A stretch of DNA of 64,000 bases, from positions 3,691,064 through 3,755,063 of the forward strand of contig NZ_LN831197.1 in NCBI RefSeq assembly GCF_001375535.1. The letters run 5' to 3'. Under the pieces are notes generated by a model that saw only the letters and a program-made list of their open reading frames with translations, did no database searches and was not told the DNA's origin. Source of the DNA: Bacillus niameyensis (GTDB taxonomy: Bacteria; Bacillota; Bacilli; Bacillales; Bacillaceae_C). Below are positions 8,909 through 18,420 of this stretch, one piece after another. How positions within the stretch are numbered: position 1 is the first letter of the stretch; each line of letters opens with the position of its first letter. Both the position numbers and the translations under genes were made by a program.

Positions 8909-9697
8909 ATGTTTAAATATAGTGTATCTCAATGGATTTACGGGAATGAAAATATAGAAGAGACATTGCAAAGACTCAGTAAATATCAATATGATGGAAT
9001 TGAGTTAAAGGGAGAGCCTGACTCTATAAATCTAGCAGAAACGAAAGAACTGCTAAAAAGATATGAACTAAGTTGCAGTTCAATTTGCGGGATTTATACA
9101 GCTGAAAGAGATTTGGCATCGGCTGATGAAACAGTTCGTAACGATGCGATTGAATATGTGAAGAAATGTGTTGATCTGGCAAAAGCTCTAGATGCCTCAA
9201 CTGTCATTGTTGTACCAACTACAGTTGGCAAACATGCTCCAAAAACGGAGGAGGCATGGAACTATGCTGTAACGAGTCTTCGCGTGGCAGGAGAATATGC
9301 CGAACAACATCAGATTACTATTGCGATCGAGGCGCTCAATCGTTATGAAACGTATTTAGTAACGAACTTAACAGAAGCGATGGCAATGGCTGAACAAGTA
9401 AATATTAGCAGTGTAAAAGTGATGGCAGATCTATTCCATATGAATTTGGAAGAAAGAAATATGCTCGAAGCTTTTTCTTTGATCGAAAAATCACTAGCCC
9501 ATGTTCATATTGCGGATAACACGCGAGAAGCAGCAGGTATAGGCCAAACTGATTTTGCTCCTGTCATTACCTATTTAAAAAATATGGAATATAACGGCTA
9601 TATCACAATGGAGTTTCTTCCTGGGCAGAATAAAGATGAATTTACGAAGCAATCGATTGATCATCTGAAAAAGATAGAAGCACGTATCTACTCATAG
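8909..9697 (+). CDS. Sugar phosphate isomerase/epimerase-type TIM barrel protein
   Basis: Xylose isomerase-like (AP endonuclease 2 fold) protein of 262 residues. Metal-binding positions expected for ketose 3-epimerase relatives are visible: E141 in IEALNRYE, D174 and H177 in ADLFHMN, H200 in HVHIAD and E235 in MEFLP. The cytoplasmic enzyme probably epimerises or isomerises a sugar or inositol derivative; the substrate is not evident. Its ribosome binding site (AGAGGGGAG) lies inside the end of the MurG-like gene, so the two are coupled. Confidence 0.75.
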   Translation: MFKYSVSQWIYGNENIEETLQRLSKYQYDGIELKGEPDSINLAETKELLKRYELSCSSICGIYTAERDLASADETVRNDAIEYVKKCVDLAKALDASTVIVVPTTVGKHAPKTEEAWNYAVTSLRVAGEYAEQHQITIAIEALNRYETYLVTNLTEAMAMAEQVNISSVKVMADLFHMNLEERNMLEAFSLIEKSLAHVHIADNTREAAGIGQTDFAPVITYLKNMEYNGYITMEFLPGQNKDEFTKQSIDHLKKIEARIYS

Positions 9698-9806
9698 GAT
9701 TACACCTAATGGTTGCGGTAAATGTTACGATTAAGGTTATACTTCTAGTAAAGTTGTTTTGTTTAGGCTATGATATTTCTTTAAAGAGTTTTTGCAAAGG
9801 ACGTGA

Positions 9807-10766
<960 letters not shown>

Positions 10767-10781
10767 AGTTATAACCAAAAG

Positions 10782-10809
10782 AAGGCATGCGAATTCGTAT
10801 GCCTTTTTT
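10782..10809 (+). terminator. Rho-independent terminator of ldh
   Basis: AAGGCAT, a self-complementary GAATTC centre and ATGCCTT form a hairpin followed by TTTTTT. Confidence 0.85.
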
Positions 10810-10838
10810 GGTGCCTGGCACGCCCCGAATTTTGTCGA
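10810..10838 (+). repeat. Dispersed palindromic repeat, copy 1
   Basis: GGTGCCTGGCAC followed by GCCCCGAATTTTGTCGAA directly abuts the ldh terminator. It is the reference form of the family found throughout the window. Confidence 0.85.
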
Positions 10839-10920
10839 AATTACATAATTGATGTCATTAAGGAAATAGTGAGTTTAGGTGCTTTTTTTGATGTCTAGAA
10901 TTTTTATCAATAGAATCGGA

Positions 10921-10950
10921 TTGAAAAAAGGGTTCGGTCCATACTAATAA
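10921..10950 (+). promoter_or_regulatory. Putative promoter of the sugar ABC operon
   Basis: TTGAAA (10921-10926) and TAATAA (10945-10950) with an 18-bp spacer lie just ahead of the lipoprotein gene. No clear operator palindrome for the neighbouring regulator is evident. Confidence 0.35.
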
Positions 10951-10975
10951 AAAATCTAAATGAGGAGTGGGAAAG

Positions 10976-12274
10976 ATGAAAACGAAAAAGCTTATCGCAA
11001 AAATGGCAGTTCTCTTGACGATATGCGGACTTTTATTTGCTGGCTGTTCTTCTGGAGGAAATGACGGAGGAGATAAAGGTACAGCTAAAAAAGACAAAGT
11101 GACAATCGATATTTTCCAGGGGAAAGTGGAGTTTAATCAACAATTTAAAGATCTTGCCAAAAAATATGAAGATGAAACCGGTGTGAAAATTAATATTACA
11201 AGCGTTGGTGGAGGAACAGATTATCTAGGCTCGTTGAAATCGCAGTTTTCTTCAGGAGATGAGCCAGATATTTTCAGTGTAGCAGGTCCATCTGACGCGG
11301 AACAAATGGATAAGTATTTATCTGATTTATCGGATACAAAAGCGGCTAAGGCGGCACTCGAAGGGACGCTTTCAGCTGTTACGAAAGACGGCAAAGTTAG
11401 AGGGCTGCCGTTTAACCAAGAAGGTTATGGCTTTATTTACAATAAAACAGTGTTTGAAAAAGCGGGAATTAATCCTGATGATATTGTCTCATACAATGAT
11501 TTGGAAAATGCCGTAAAGACACTTGATAGTAAGAAAGATGAACTTGGGATTAAGGCTGTTTTCGCATTGGCAGCGAAAGAGAAATGGGTGCTGGCTAACC
11601 ATTTGGCCAACGTCTACTTTGCACCAGAATTTGACCATGATGTACTAAAGGCATACGAGTCAGATACGATCAAATTTGATAGGGGATCTGAGCTTCAAAA
11701 AATGTTGGACTTGCAAAATAAATATTCAATTCAACCATCCTTAAGTTTGGATTATTCGCAACAAGTGGAAGAATACTTTTCACTTGAACAAGTTGCTATG
11801 ATCCAACAAGGGAACTGGGTATATCCAACTATAAGCGAAATGGATGCGGATTTTGCCGAAAAAAACATTGGAATTTTACCGATTCCGCTAGAGGGCTATG
11901 AAAGTCGTCTGCCAGTTGGGATTCCAAACTATTGGGCTGTCAACAAAAATAGTGATGAAAAGGTTGTAAAAGCTGCTAAAGATTTCTTGGATTGGTTGTA
12001 TACATCCGACACTGGAAAAGATGCTGTTCTGAACGATTTTAAATTTATTCCTGCCTATGAAGGATACGACACGTCAAAAATCGCCGATCCGTTATCAAGA
12101 TCGATCTATGAGTATGCATCAGATGGTAAAACAATTGGTTGGGTATTCCTTGGTTATCCCCCAGGGTGGAGTGATGAGTTAGGAGCTAATATGCAGAAAT
12201 ATCTTGACGGTAAAATGAGCTGGGATGATGTGGAGTCTGATTCCACGAAGAAATGGGAAGCAGATCGGAAGTAA
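10976..12274 (+). CDS. Sugar ABC transporter substrate-binding lipoprotein (family 1)
   Basis: Extracellular solute-binding protein anchored by lipid. The N-terminus has a basic start, a hydrophobic stretch and lipobox FAGC, then a Gly/Ser/Asp-rich linker, typical of a lipoprotein signal. The mature part matches family 1 binding proteins of the maltose/oligosaccharide group. I chose ATG 10976; the upstream in-frame GTG (10967) adjoins the ribosome binding site GAGGAG and would not be served by it. 432 residues. The two following permeases complete the membrane part; no ATPase gene is present, so a shared MsmX-type ATPase is likely used. Substrate unknown. Confidence 0.88.
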   Translation: MKTKKLIAKMAVLLTICGLLFAGCSSGGNDGGDKGTAKKDKVTIDIFQGKVEFNQQFKDLAKKYEDETGVKINITSVGGGTDYLGSLKSQFSSGDEPDIFSVAGPSDAEQMDKYLSDLSDTKAAKAALEGTLSAVTKDGKVRGLPFNQEGYGFIYNKTVFEKAGINPDDIVSYNDLENAVKTLDSKKDELGIKAVFALAAKEKWVLANHLANVYFAPEFDHDVLKAYESDTIKFDRGSELQKMLDLQNKYSIQPSLSLDYSQQVEEYFSLEQVAMIQQGNWVYPTISEMDADFAEKNIGILPIPLEGYESRLPVGIPNYWAVNKNSDEKVVKAAKDFLDWLYTSDTGKDAVLNDFKFIPAYEGYDTSKIADPLSRSIYEYASDGKTIGWVFLGYPPGWSDELGANMQKYLDGKMSWDDVESDSTKKWEADRK

Positions 12275-12276
12275 TA

Positions 12277-12311
12277 CTTAATCAGTGGGGATCACAACCC
12301 CACTGATTAAG
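12277..12311 (+). terminator. Strong intercistronic stem-loop between binding protein and permease genes
   Basis: Perfect 14-bp arms CTTAATCAGTGGGG and CCCCACTGATTAAG with a 7-base loop, followed by GTTTCACTTTTT. In this position it probably ends most transcripts or protects the 3' end, so that the binding protein is made in excess over the permeases. Confidence 0.75.
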
Positions 12312-12360
12312 GTTTCACTTTTTAAAAGTCATAAGGCAAAACCATTTCAGGGGGATTGTT

Positions 12361-13221
12361 ATGAGTAATCGAGATTTATCATTTTGGCTCTTTTTAACAC
12401 CAGCTTTATTGGGGTTAGGCCTAGTCGTGATTGTTCCGCTTTTAATGGGAATCTTTTATTCATTCACAGACTGGGATGGTCTGGATTTCACTCGTTTTTT
12501 AGGCTTGAAAAATTATTTTAGTGTGTTCCAAGATCAGAGCTTTTTAAACGCACTTTGGTTTACAATAAAATTTTCCATTGTATCCGTTATTCTACTTAAT
12601 ATTTTGGGACTTGGATTAGCCATTTTAGTTACCCGAAATTTTAGAAGCAGTAATTTACTGAGAACAGTATTTTTCATGCCTAACTTAATCGGCGGGCTCA
12701 TATTAGGATTTATTTGGCAGTTTATTTTTATAAGTGTTTTTTCTGATATAGGGAGAATTCTCGGTGCTGAGTCATTGATGGGGTGGTTGTCTACAGCGAA
12801 TACTGGGTTTTGGGGAATGATCATATTAACTGCTTGGCAGATGGCTGGATATATAATGATCATTTATATTGCTTATCTGGAAAGTATTCCTCAGGAATTG
12901 ATTGAAGCCGCAAAAATTGATGGAGCGAATAGCATTCAACGGTTTATGAATGTTACATTTCCGCTAGTTGCGCCAGCTTTTACAGTTAGTATGTTTTTAA
13001 CTTTATCAGGTTCGTTTAAAATTTATGATCAAAACTTGTCACTTACGAACGGTGGCCCATATGATTCGACACAAATGGTGGCAATGGACATAGTTAGGAC
13101 GGCATTTACAAGAAATGATATGGCTCTTGGACAAGCAAAGGCAGTTATTTTCTTTATTATTGTCGCTGCAATTGCTTTAACTCAAGTGTATTACAATAAA
13201 AAGCGGGAGGTTGATGTTTAA
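12361..13221 (+). CDS. Sugar ABC transporter permease, MalF/UgpA type
   Basis: Inner subunit of the carbohydrate importer, 286 residues with about six membrane helices. The cytoplasmic EAA loop that docks the ATPase is seen as EAAKIDGANSIQRFMNVTFP. The start follows AGGGGGA. The gene is 86 bp behind the lipoprotein gene, past the strong stem-loop, and its stop shares one base with the start of the next permease gene (TAATG). Confidence 0.9.
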   Translation: MSNRDLSFWLFLTPALLGLGLVVIVPLLMGIFYSFTDWDGLDFTRFLGLKNYFSVFQDQSFLNALWFTIKFSIVSVILLNILGLGLAILVTRNFRSSNLLRTVFFMPNLIGGLILGFIWQFIFISVFSDIGRILGAESLMGWLSTANTGFWGMIILTAWQMAGYIMIIYIAYLESIPQELIEAAKIDGANSIQRFMNVTFPLVAPAFTVSMFLTLSGSFKIYDQNLSLTNGGPYDSTQMVAMDIVRTAFTRNDMALGQAKAVIFFIIVAAIALTQVYYNKKREVDV

Positions 13222-14039
13222 TGCAAAGTAGTAAGCGCAATTTATTCATTCTGCAAATTATTGGCTTATTACTTGGGTTAATTTGGATCTCTCCTTTTTA
13301 TTTAATTGTTGTGAATGCCTTTAAAACGAAAAAGGAAATCTTTACAGATGTTCTAGGTTTTCCTGAAACATTAAATGCGGAAAACTTTTCCCGGGCGTTT
13401 GAAGAATTAGCCTTTATTAAATCGTTTATGAATTCAATGATCATAACTGTTGCAAGCATTTTGATTATCGTGATTTGTTCTTCGATGGCGGGGTATGTTT
13501 TAGCACGTAATAAAAGCAAATTAAGCTCAAGTTTGTTAATGGTATTTGTTGCTGCTATGCTTATTCCATTTCAGTCCGTCATGATCCCTTTAATTTCGCT
13601 ATTTGGCAGTGTCAATATGTTGAATCAAGCGGGATTAGTTTTTATGTATTTAGGTTTCGGTTGCAGCCTATCAATTTTTTTGTATCATGGAGCGATGACT
13701 GGTGTTTCGCTATCATTAGATGAAGCTGCCGTCATTGATGGGGCAAGTCGCTTTCAAATTTTCTACTACATTATTTTTCCGTTATTGAAGCCAATTTCAG
13801 TAACGGTTGGAATTCTAAATGTGATCTGGATTTGGAATGACTACTTATTACCGTCGCTTGTTCTTGGGGAATCTAGAGCGACGATTCCATTGAAAATGTT
13901 TTTCTTCTTTGGACAATATACAAAACAATGGCACTTAGCATTAGCAGGACTCACATTAGCCATCTTACCAGTAATTATTGGCTATTTCTTCGCCCAAAAG
14001 CAAATTATAAAAGGTGTAGCAGAAGGCGCTGTAAAATAA
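13221..14039 (+). CDS. Sugar ABC transporter permease, MalG/UgpE type
   Basis: Second permease of the importer, 272 residues and about six membrane helices, with the EAA loop DEAAVIDGASRFQIFYYIIF. It is translationally coupled to the first permease through the TAATG overlap. No gene follows on this strand: two copies of the dispersed repeat in inverted orientation and then the convergent regulator gene lie downstream. Confidence 0.9.
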   Translation: MQSSKRNLFILQIIGLLLGLIWISPFYLIVVNAFKTKKEIFTDVLGFPETLNAENFSRAFEELAFIKSFMNSMIITVASILIIVICSSMAGYVLARNKSKLSSSLLMVFVAAMLIPFQSVMIPLISLFGSVNMLNQAGLVFMYLGFGCSLSIFLYHGAMTGVSLSLDEAAVIDGASRFQIFYYIIFPLLKPISVTVGILNVIWIWNDYLLPSLVLGESRATIPLKMFFFFGQYTKQWHLALAGLTLAILPVIIGYFFAQKQIIKGVAEGAVK

Positions 14040-14052
14040 AGTGCAAAATAAA

Positions 14053-14157
14053 GTGCCAGGCACCACCCGGTTTTTGTCGAAAAGTACAATCCTCTGTAGT
14101 AATAGGATTTGCATCTGTTCGACAATATCCGACATTGTTCGGGTGGTGCCAGGCACT
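14053..14157. repeat. Inverted pair of dispersed repeats (copies 2 and 3)
   Basis: A plus-oriented copy (14053-14082: GTGCCAGGCAC, CACCCGG, TTTTTGTCGAA) and a minus-oriented copy (14118-14157, reading GTTCGGGTGGTGCCAGGCAC at its right end) face each other across about 35 bases. They could form one long hairpin at the convergent ends of the ABC operon and its neighbouring regulator gene and might act as its terminator. Confidence 0.85.
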
Positions 14158-14248
14158 AGTCTTAGGCACTAGTCTTAATATGGACATCAAAAAGCGGAAC
14201 CATCGCAACGTTTTGTTTATTTATAAAATCTCCCCAGTCAAAAAGAAA

Positions 14249-15328
14249 TCAATTTGGCCATCTCGATTTAAAACAAATATTTACAGGTAGAACAATTTGT
14301 TCAACAGTCTGTTTTGCTTTTTGTTGTAATAGCGTTTGTAATAGTTCGACAGACTTTTCCCCAATTTGAACAGAGTCTTGTTTAGCAGTATAAATGGGGT
14401 ATATATCTAGATCATGTTCTTGATCAAAAGAAGCAATTAAAAATTCCTCTGGTATTTGTTTACCTAGACTTTTTGCTGCTTTATAAGCAATTTCACCAGC
14501 ATAAGCATTCATAGCGAATATACCTGTTATATCTGGATTATCCTGAAGAAAACTGATTGCTCGTTCTAGTGGATTTTCATGAAGCAGTTCTGTGAACCAA
14601 ATAGAACGATCGATTGGAATGCCCGATTCATCAAGAGCTTTTTCATATCCTTTAATCCGATCCTCAACAGTAGCAGTTTCAAAGTTTGGGGCAGAAAATA
14701 ACCCTATTTTCAGATGATTTTTTGCTAATAAGATTTTTGTTAATTCATAAGCGCCTTGGACATTATCTGAGTATACAGCTGGTGTTTCGATCCCGCTTAA
14801 ATAGCGGTCGATTAGAACTAATGGAAATTGATCTAAAGTAAGACGAAGAATTTTTTCATTATAAACTTCATCATCCACAGGAAAAATAATTAATCCCTCT
14901 GCACCATCATTTAACAAAGCTTGAATGGCCTGTTTTTCTACATCGATATAATGGTGGGATTGTTGGATCATTAAGCTATATCCTGAGTTAGTGACAACGT
15001 TTTCAATGCTGGACAAGATTTGCGAGCAATAGCGGTCAGCTATTTCAGGCATAATTAATCCGATGATTGGCCGTTTGTTTTGTTGGGAATTTGACTGTCT
15101 TACATTTGGTTCCCCAACAAAGGTTCCTTTTCCTGGTATACGATAGACTTTACCATCTTCAACTAGTTGTAAAATAGCATTCTTAGAAGTAATTCTGCTT
15201 ACGTTGAACTTTTTTGCTAATTCGATTTCTGAAGGTAATTGATCATGAGCCTTGTAAATACCTGCATCAATTTCCTTCTCCAAATACTTTTTTATTTGCA
15301 AATACAAAGGTGAATTATTATTGATCAC
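14249..15328 (-). CDS. GntR-type HTH / LacI-type sensor hybrid transcriptional regulator (AraR-like architecture)
   Basis: Residues 1-75 form a GntR winged helix (SPLYLQIKKYLEKEI, LPSEIELAKKFNVSRIT, GKGTFVGEP). Residues from about 84 on form a LacI-type periplasmic-binding-like sensor (PIIGLIMPEIADRYCSQI). This architecture is known from AraR, a sugar-induced repressor. The start is GTG 15328 with AAAGGAGG seven bases before it; the nearby ATG is out of frame. It is convergent with the sugar ABC operon and probably controls it, with the transported sugar or its catabolite as effector; this is inference from position. Confidence 0.85.
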   Translation of the reverse strand: MINNNSPLYLQIKKYLEKEIDAGIYKAHDQLPSEIELAKKFNVSRITSKNAILQLVEDGKVYRIPGKGTFVGEPNVRQSNSQQNKRPIIGLIMPEIADRYCSQILSSIENVVTNSGYSLMIQQSHHYIDVEKQAIQALLNDGAEGLIIFPVDDEVYNEKILRLTLDQFPLVLIDRYLSGIETPAVYSDNVQGAYELTKILLAKNHLKIGLFSAPNFETATVEDRIKGYEKALDESGIPIDRSIWFTELLHENPLERAISFLQDNPDITGIFAMNAYAGEIAYKAAKSLGKQIPEEFLIASFDQEHDLDIYPIYTAKQDSVQIGEKSVELLQTLLQQKAKQTVEQIVLPVNICFKSRWPN

Positions 15329-15364
15329 ATATCGTCCTCCTTTAGATCCAGAGTATATCAGGAT

Positions 15365-15394
15365 ATATAATTGTAATGCTGGTTATAACTACAA
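15365..15394 (-). promoter_or_regulatory. Putative promoter of the GntR-LacI regulator
   Basis: On the minus strand TTGTAG and TTATAT are separated by 18 bp, placed about 40 bp ahead of the GTG start. Confidence 0.4.
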
Positions 15395-15476
15395 CATAAT
15401 ATTAGATGCACTTCTAGTCAAGAATGAGCGGTGGGAATTTTTCGACAACTTTCGACAAAGTCTTAAGTGAAAAATA

Positions 15477-15518
15477 AAACCACGCCAATCTTCATAAATT
15501 GGCATGGTTTTATTTTGT
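15477..15518 (-). terminator. Rho-independent terminator of the GGDEF-EAL gene
   Basis: Arms AAAACCACGCCAAT and ATTGGCATGGTTTT (one mismatch) with an 8-base loop have T-rich tails on both strands. It lies just beyond the stop of the minus-strand gene. Confidence 0.8.
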
Positions 15519-15550
15519 GTGGAAAGGGTTCTATTTTCTTAAAAATGTTT

Positions 15551-18079
15551 TTATATCCCCTTTCTATAATTAGTTCCTCCATCGATTTCTTGAGGGGGCA
15601 AATTGGGCAAAATGAGCAGCTTTTCAAATTCTTCATAAGGAAGCGGCTTGCTAAACAAGTATCCTTGGATTTGATCACATTCATATTTACGTAAAAAACT
15701 AAGTTGATCCCACGTTTCAACACCTTCTGCTACAACATTCATGTCTAAGTCATGAGCTAAAGAAATGATCGCTTTTGTAATTTGCGAATTTTCGCGTGAA
15801 GTGTGTTCCGTAATAAAGGATTTATCAATTTTGATTGTGTCTACTTTAAACTTTTTTAAAAAGAGAAGAGAGGAGTATCCAGTACCGAAATCATCGAGTG
15901 CAAGTTTTACACCTATCTTTTTCAGACGCTCAATATCAGCGGTAAAGGCCTCACCTTTTTCAATTAAAGCCGTTTCTGTAATTTCAAGTTCCAGCCATTT
16001 TGGATTTATTTTTGTTTCTTGTAAAGTCTGAATTATTTTTTCGACCCAATCTTCACGGGAAATATGTTTAGGCGAAATATTAAGGGATATTGTTTTTAAG
16101 GGTAAGCCTAGCTGCTCCCATTTTTTTATTTGCTCACATACCGTTCGTATCACCCAATCTGTTATCGGGAAGATCATCCCAGTTTCCTCTGCAAGGGGGA
16201 TAAACTCCATTGGAGAAATGGACTTCCACTCCGGGTGTTGCCAACGAATCAGAGCTTCAGCGCCGATTATTTTACACGTATGTGTTTCCACTTTTGGTTG
16301 ATAGTATAAAAACAGTTGGTTCTTCTGGATCGCTTTCCGTAAATCTCTTTCCAGATAATAAGTTTTAAATGATTCAATATCCATGGACGGATTATAAATT
16401 TTATAAGTGTTTTTCCCAGCAGCCTTTGCACGGTAAAGAGCGGCATCGGCCTTTTTTACAAGTGATTCGGGATTGTCCCCATCATCCGGGTAGATAGCGA
16501 TTCCGATACTAGCCGTAATTTGTAGCTCGTATCCCTCGATAAAATAAGGTTCTTCTAAAATTTGAATTAGTTCTTTCGCTATTTTAACAGGTTCTTCCAT
16601 GTTACTTACTTTTCGAATGAGAATGGAAAATTCGTCACCTCCCATTCTTGCAACGAGATTATCTCCAGTTACACATTGTTTTAAGCGATAAGCAAATTCA
16701 GTTAATAACCGATCTCCAATACTATGTCCTAACGAATCATTGATTTTTTTAAAACCGTCCATATCTAAATACATTATCGCAAAATTGCTTTTCGTTTTAT
16801 CCACATGGTCTTGTAGTTCTTGATCAAACATTCTTCGGTTCGGAAGGTGAGTTAAATAGTCATGATAGGCTAAATACTTAATTTTTTCAGCGGTGATTTT
16901 TTCTTCAGTAATATCGATAATAATTCCATCTAATCTCAGAAGATTACCTGTAGAATCTAGAGTAGGGATTGTTTTATCATGTACCCATCTCAAATCACCG
17001 GCCTTATTGGAGATCCGATATTGGATAGATGAAAATTCGCCATCAAGAAAACGTTCTTGAACTTTTTCATATGATTCAAAATCCTCTTCAACTATTAAAT
17101 CCTCCCATTCGATCCGATGATGAAGAAAATCGCCTGTACTAAAGCCTGTTAGTCGCTCAAACCCTGGAGAAATAAATAATAATTGATTAGTTTGCATATC
17201 TTTTGACCATAGATATGCATCAAGATGGCGAACGAAGTTTTTCCGTTGTTCATCTTTTAGTGCCCATTTATCTTGGATTAACTGTTGGTCTGTTATGTCA
17301 TGGGTAGTTCCAATTAATCGAATGGTTTTTTGATTTTCATTGATAATAATATCGGCATATTCACTGACAACTCTGACTGTTCCATCTGGGCGAACAATTC
17401 TATGTTTGACCTTCAAAGCAATTCCTTTTTCAATTGTTTCATTAAAGGCTTCCTGAAAAAGGGGCTGATCATCGGGATGGATAAATGGGAAAACCTTATC
17501 ATAAGTTGGGACTTTAAAAGTATGTTCATCAAGTCCAAATATTTCATACATCTTATCAGACCAATAAGCTGTATCTTCTTTTAAATCATATTCCCAAATA
17601 CCTATATTCGTAACTTTTTCTTCCGTTTGCAGGTTTAATGCTAGTGTATTTAAAGGTTCAAGGTGTTTTTGACTTTTCGAGCTATCATTCATTAATCCTA
17701 CTATCCCTATTATTCGTCCGTTTATGTAAATCGGATATAGAGTATTCTCCATTTCAACAACATCATTGTTATTTACAAAGTTATTAGATGTAAAGGATTG
17801 TGATTCTCCTTTTAAGGTTTTTTCATAGTAGTAATAAAAACTATTGAGCTGTGTTTTAAGTTTAGATTTTTTGATAATGCCACGTAGCGACTTCGGGGGA
17901 ATATCAAAAAGATTGTTAAAGGAAGCATTTGCGACCAAAATTTCCTCTTTTTCATTCAATATATATACGGGATCAGGGAAGTGATGAAATACATATTGAT
18001 ATATATTAAAGATCTCTTCTTGACTGTCCGAACGTTCCTTTTTCTTTCTAGCCAACCTTCTAAAAAAATTACCTACCAT
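15551..18079 (-). CDS. PAS-PAS-PAS-GGDEF-EAL cyclic di-GMP signalling protein
   Basis: 842 residues. PAS-type sensors span about 25-130, 155-265 and 280-395. The GGDEF domain (400-560) has an intact GGDEF motif (480-484). The EAL domain (570-830) has EAL at 608-610 plus LNISP, DDFGTGYSS (about 729-737), KIDKSFI and VVAEGVET. Both signature motifs are intact, so synthesis, hydrolysis or both are possible. The RxxD inhibitory site normally ahead of GGDEF is not present (VTGD there). No membrane segment, so a cytoplasmic redox or ligand sensor is likely. I chose ATG 18079 because AAAGGGGG precedes it; an upstream in-frame extension to 18172 lacks such a site. Confidence 0.9.
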   Translation of the reverse strand: MVGNFFRRLARKKKERSDSQEEIFNIYQYVFHHFPDPVYILNEKEEILVANASFNNLFDIPPKSLRGIIKKSKLKTQLNSFYYYYEKTLKGESQSFTSNNFVNNNDVVEMENTLYPIYINGRIIGIVGLMNDSSKSQKHLEPLNTLALNLQTEEKVTNIGIWEYDLKEDTAYWSDKMYEIFGLDEHTFKVPTYDKVFPFIHPDDQPLFQEAFNETIEKGIALKVKHRIVRPDGTVRVVSEYADIIINENQKTIRLIGTTHDITDQQLIQDKWALKDEQRKNFVRHLDAYLWSKDMQTNQLLFISPGFERLTGFSTGDFLHHRIEWEDLIVEEDFESYEKVQERFLDGEFSSIQYRISNKAGDLRWVHDKTIPTLDSTGNLLRLDGIIIDITEEKITAEKIKYLAYHDYLTHLPNRRMFDQELQDHVDKTKSNFAIMYLDMDGFKKINDSLGHSIGDRLLTEFAYRLKQCVTGDNLVARMGGDEFSILIRKVSNMEEPVKIAKELIQILEEPYFIEGYELQITASIGIAIYPDDGDNPESLVKKADAALYRAKAAGKNTYKIYNPSMDIESFKTYYLERDLRKAIQKNQLFLYYQPKVETHTCKIIGAEALIRWQHPEWKSISPMEFIPLAEETGMIFPITDWVIRTVCEQIKKWEQLGLPLKTISLNISPKHISREDWVEKIIQTLQETKINPKWLELEITETALIEKGEAFTADIERLKKIGVKLALDDFGTGYSSLLFLKKFKVDTIKIDKSFITEHTSRENSQITKAIISLAHDLDMNVVAEGVETWDQLSFLRKYECDQIQGYLFSKPLPYEEFEKLLILPNLPPQEIDGGTNYRKGI

Positions 18080-18251
18080 CAGATGGCCCCCTTTGTAACC
18101 AGTATGTGTCCAGAGGCGAGGAAAATAACATTCTTTTTTTCGACATTTGTGTAGCCATAATATACCGAGCATTAGCTAAATTCAATAAGATCTCTGATGG
18201 GAAGATATGGAAGTAAGGCCGCCATTCGACAAAGCCAGTATTGAGGAGGAC

Positions 18252-18280
18252 TTGACGGGTAAGTCAGAATAATTTAAATT
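18252..18280 (+). promoter_or_regulatory. Putative sigma-A promoter of the first LplA-like gene
   Basis: TTGACG (18252-18257) and TAAATT (18275-18280), 17-bp spacer. The same -10 and spacing occur ahead of the second LplA-like gene and of the oxidoreductase gene at 40626. Confidence 0.45.
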
Positions 18281-18420
18281 ATTGGGAAGGTTAACTCTAA
18301 TTTATGTAGGCGTATACTTTAATGAGAAATATATTGTGGACCGTGGAGGGGGATGCGATAAAAAAGTTTGAAGTTAGTTCTTTGCTCAAAAATAGAATGG
18401 ATGACGAAAGGGGTCAAACA

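Noticed and set aside
18322-18420. N-terminal extension of the first LplA-like lipoprotein
   Set aside because: It would place the lipoprotein signal inside the chain; GTG 18421 has a proper ribosome binding site and restores a normal signal peptide.
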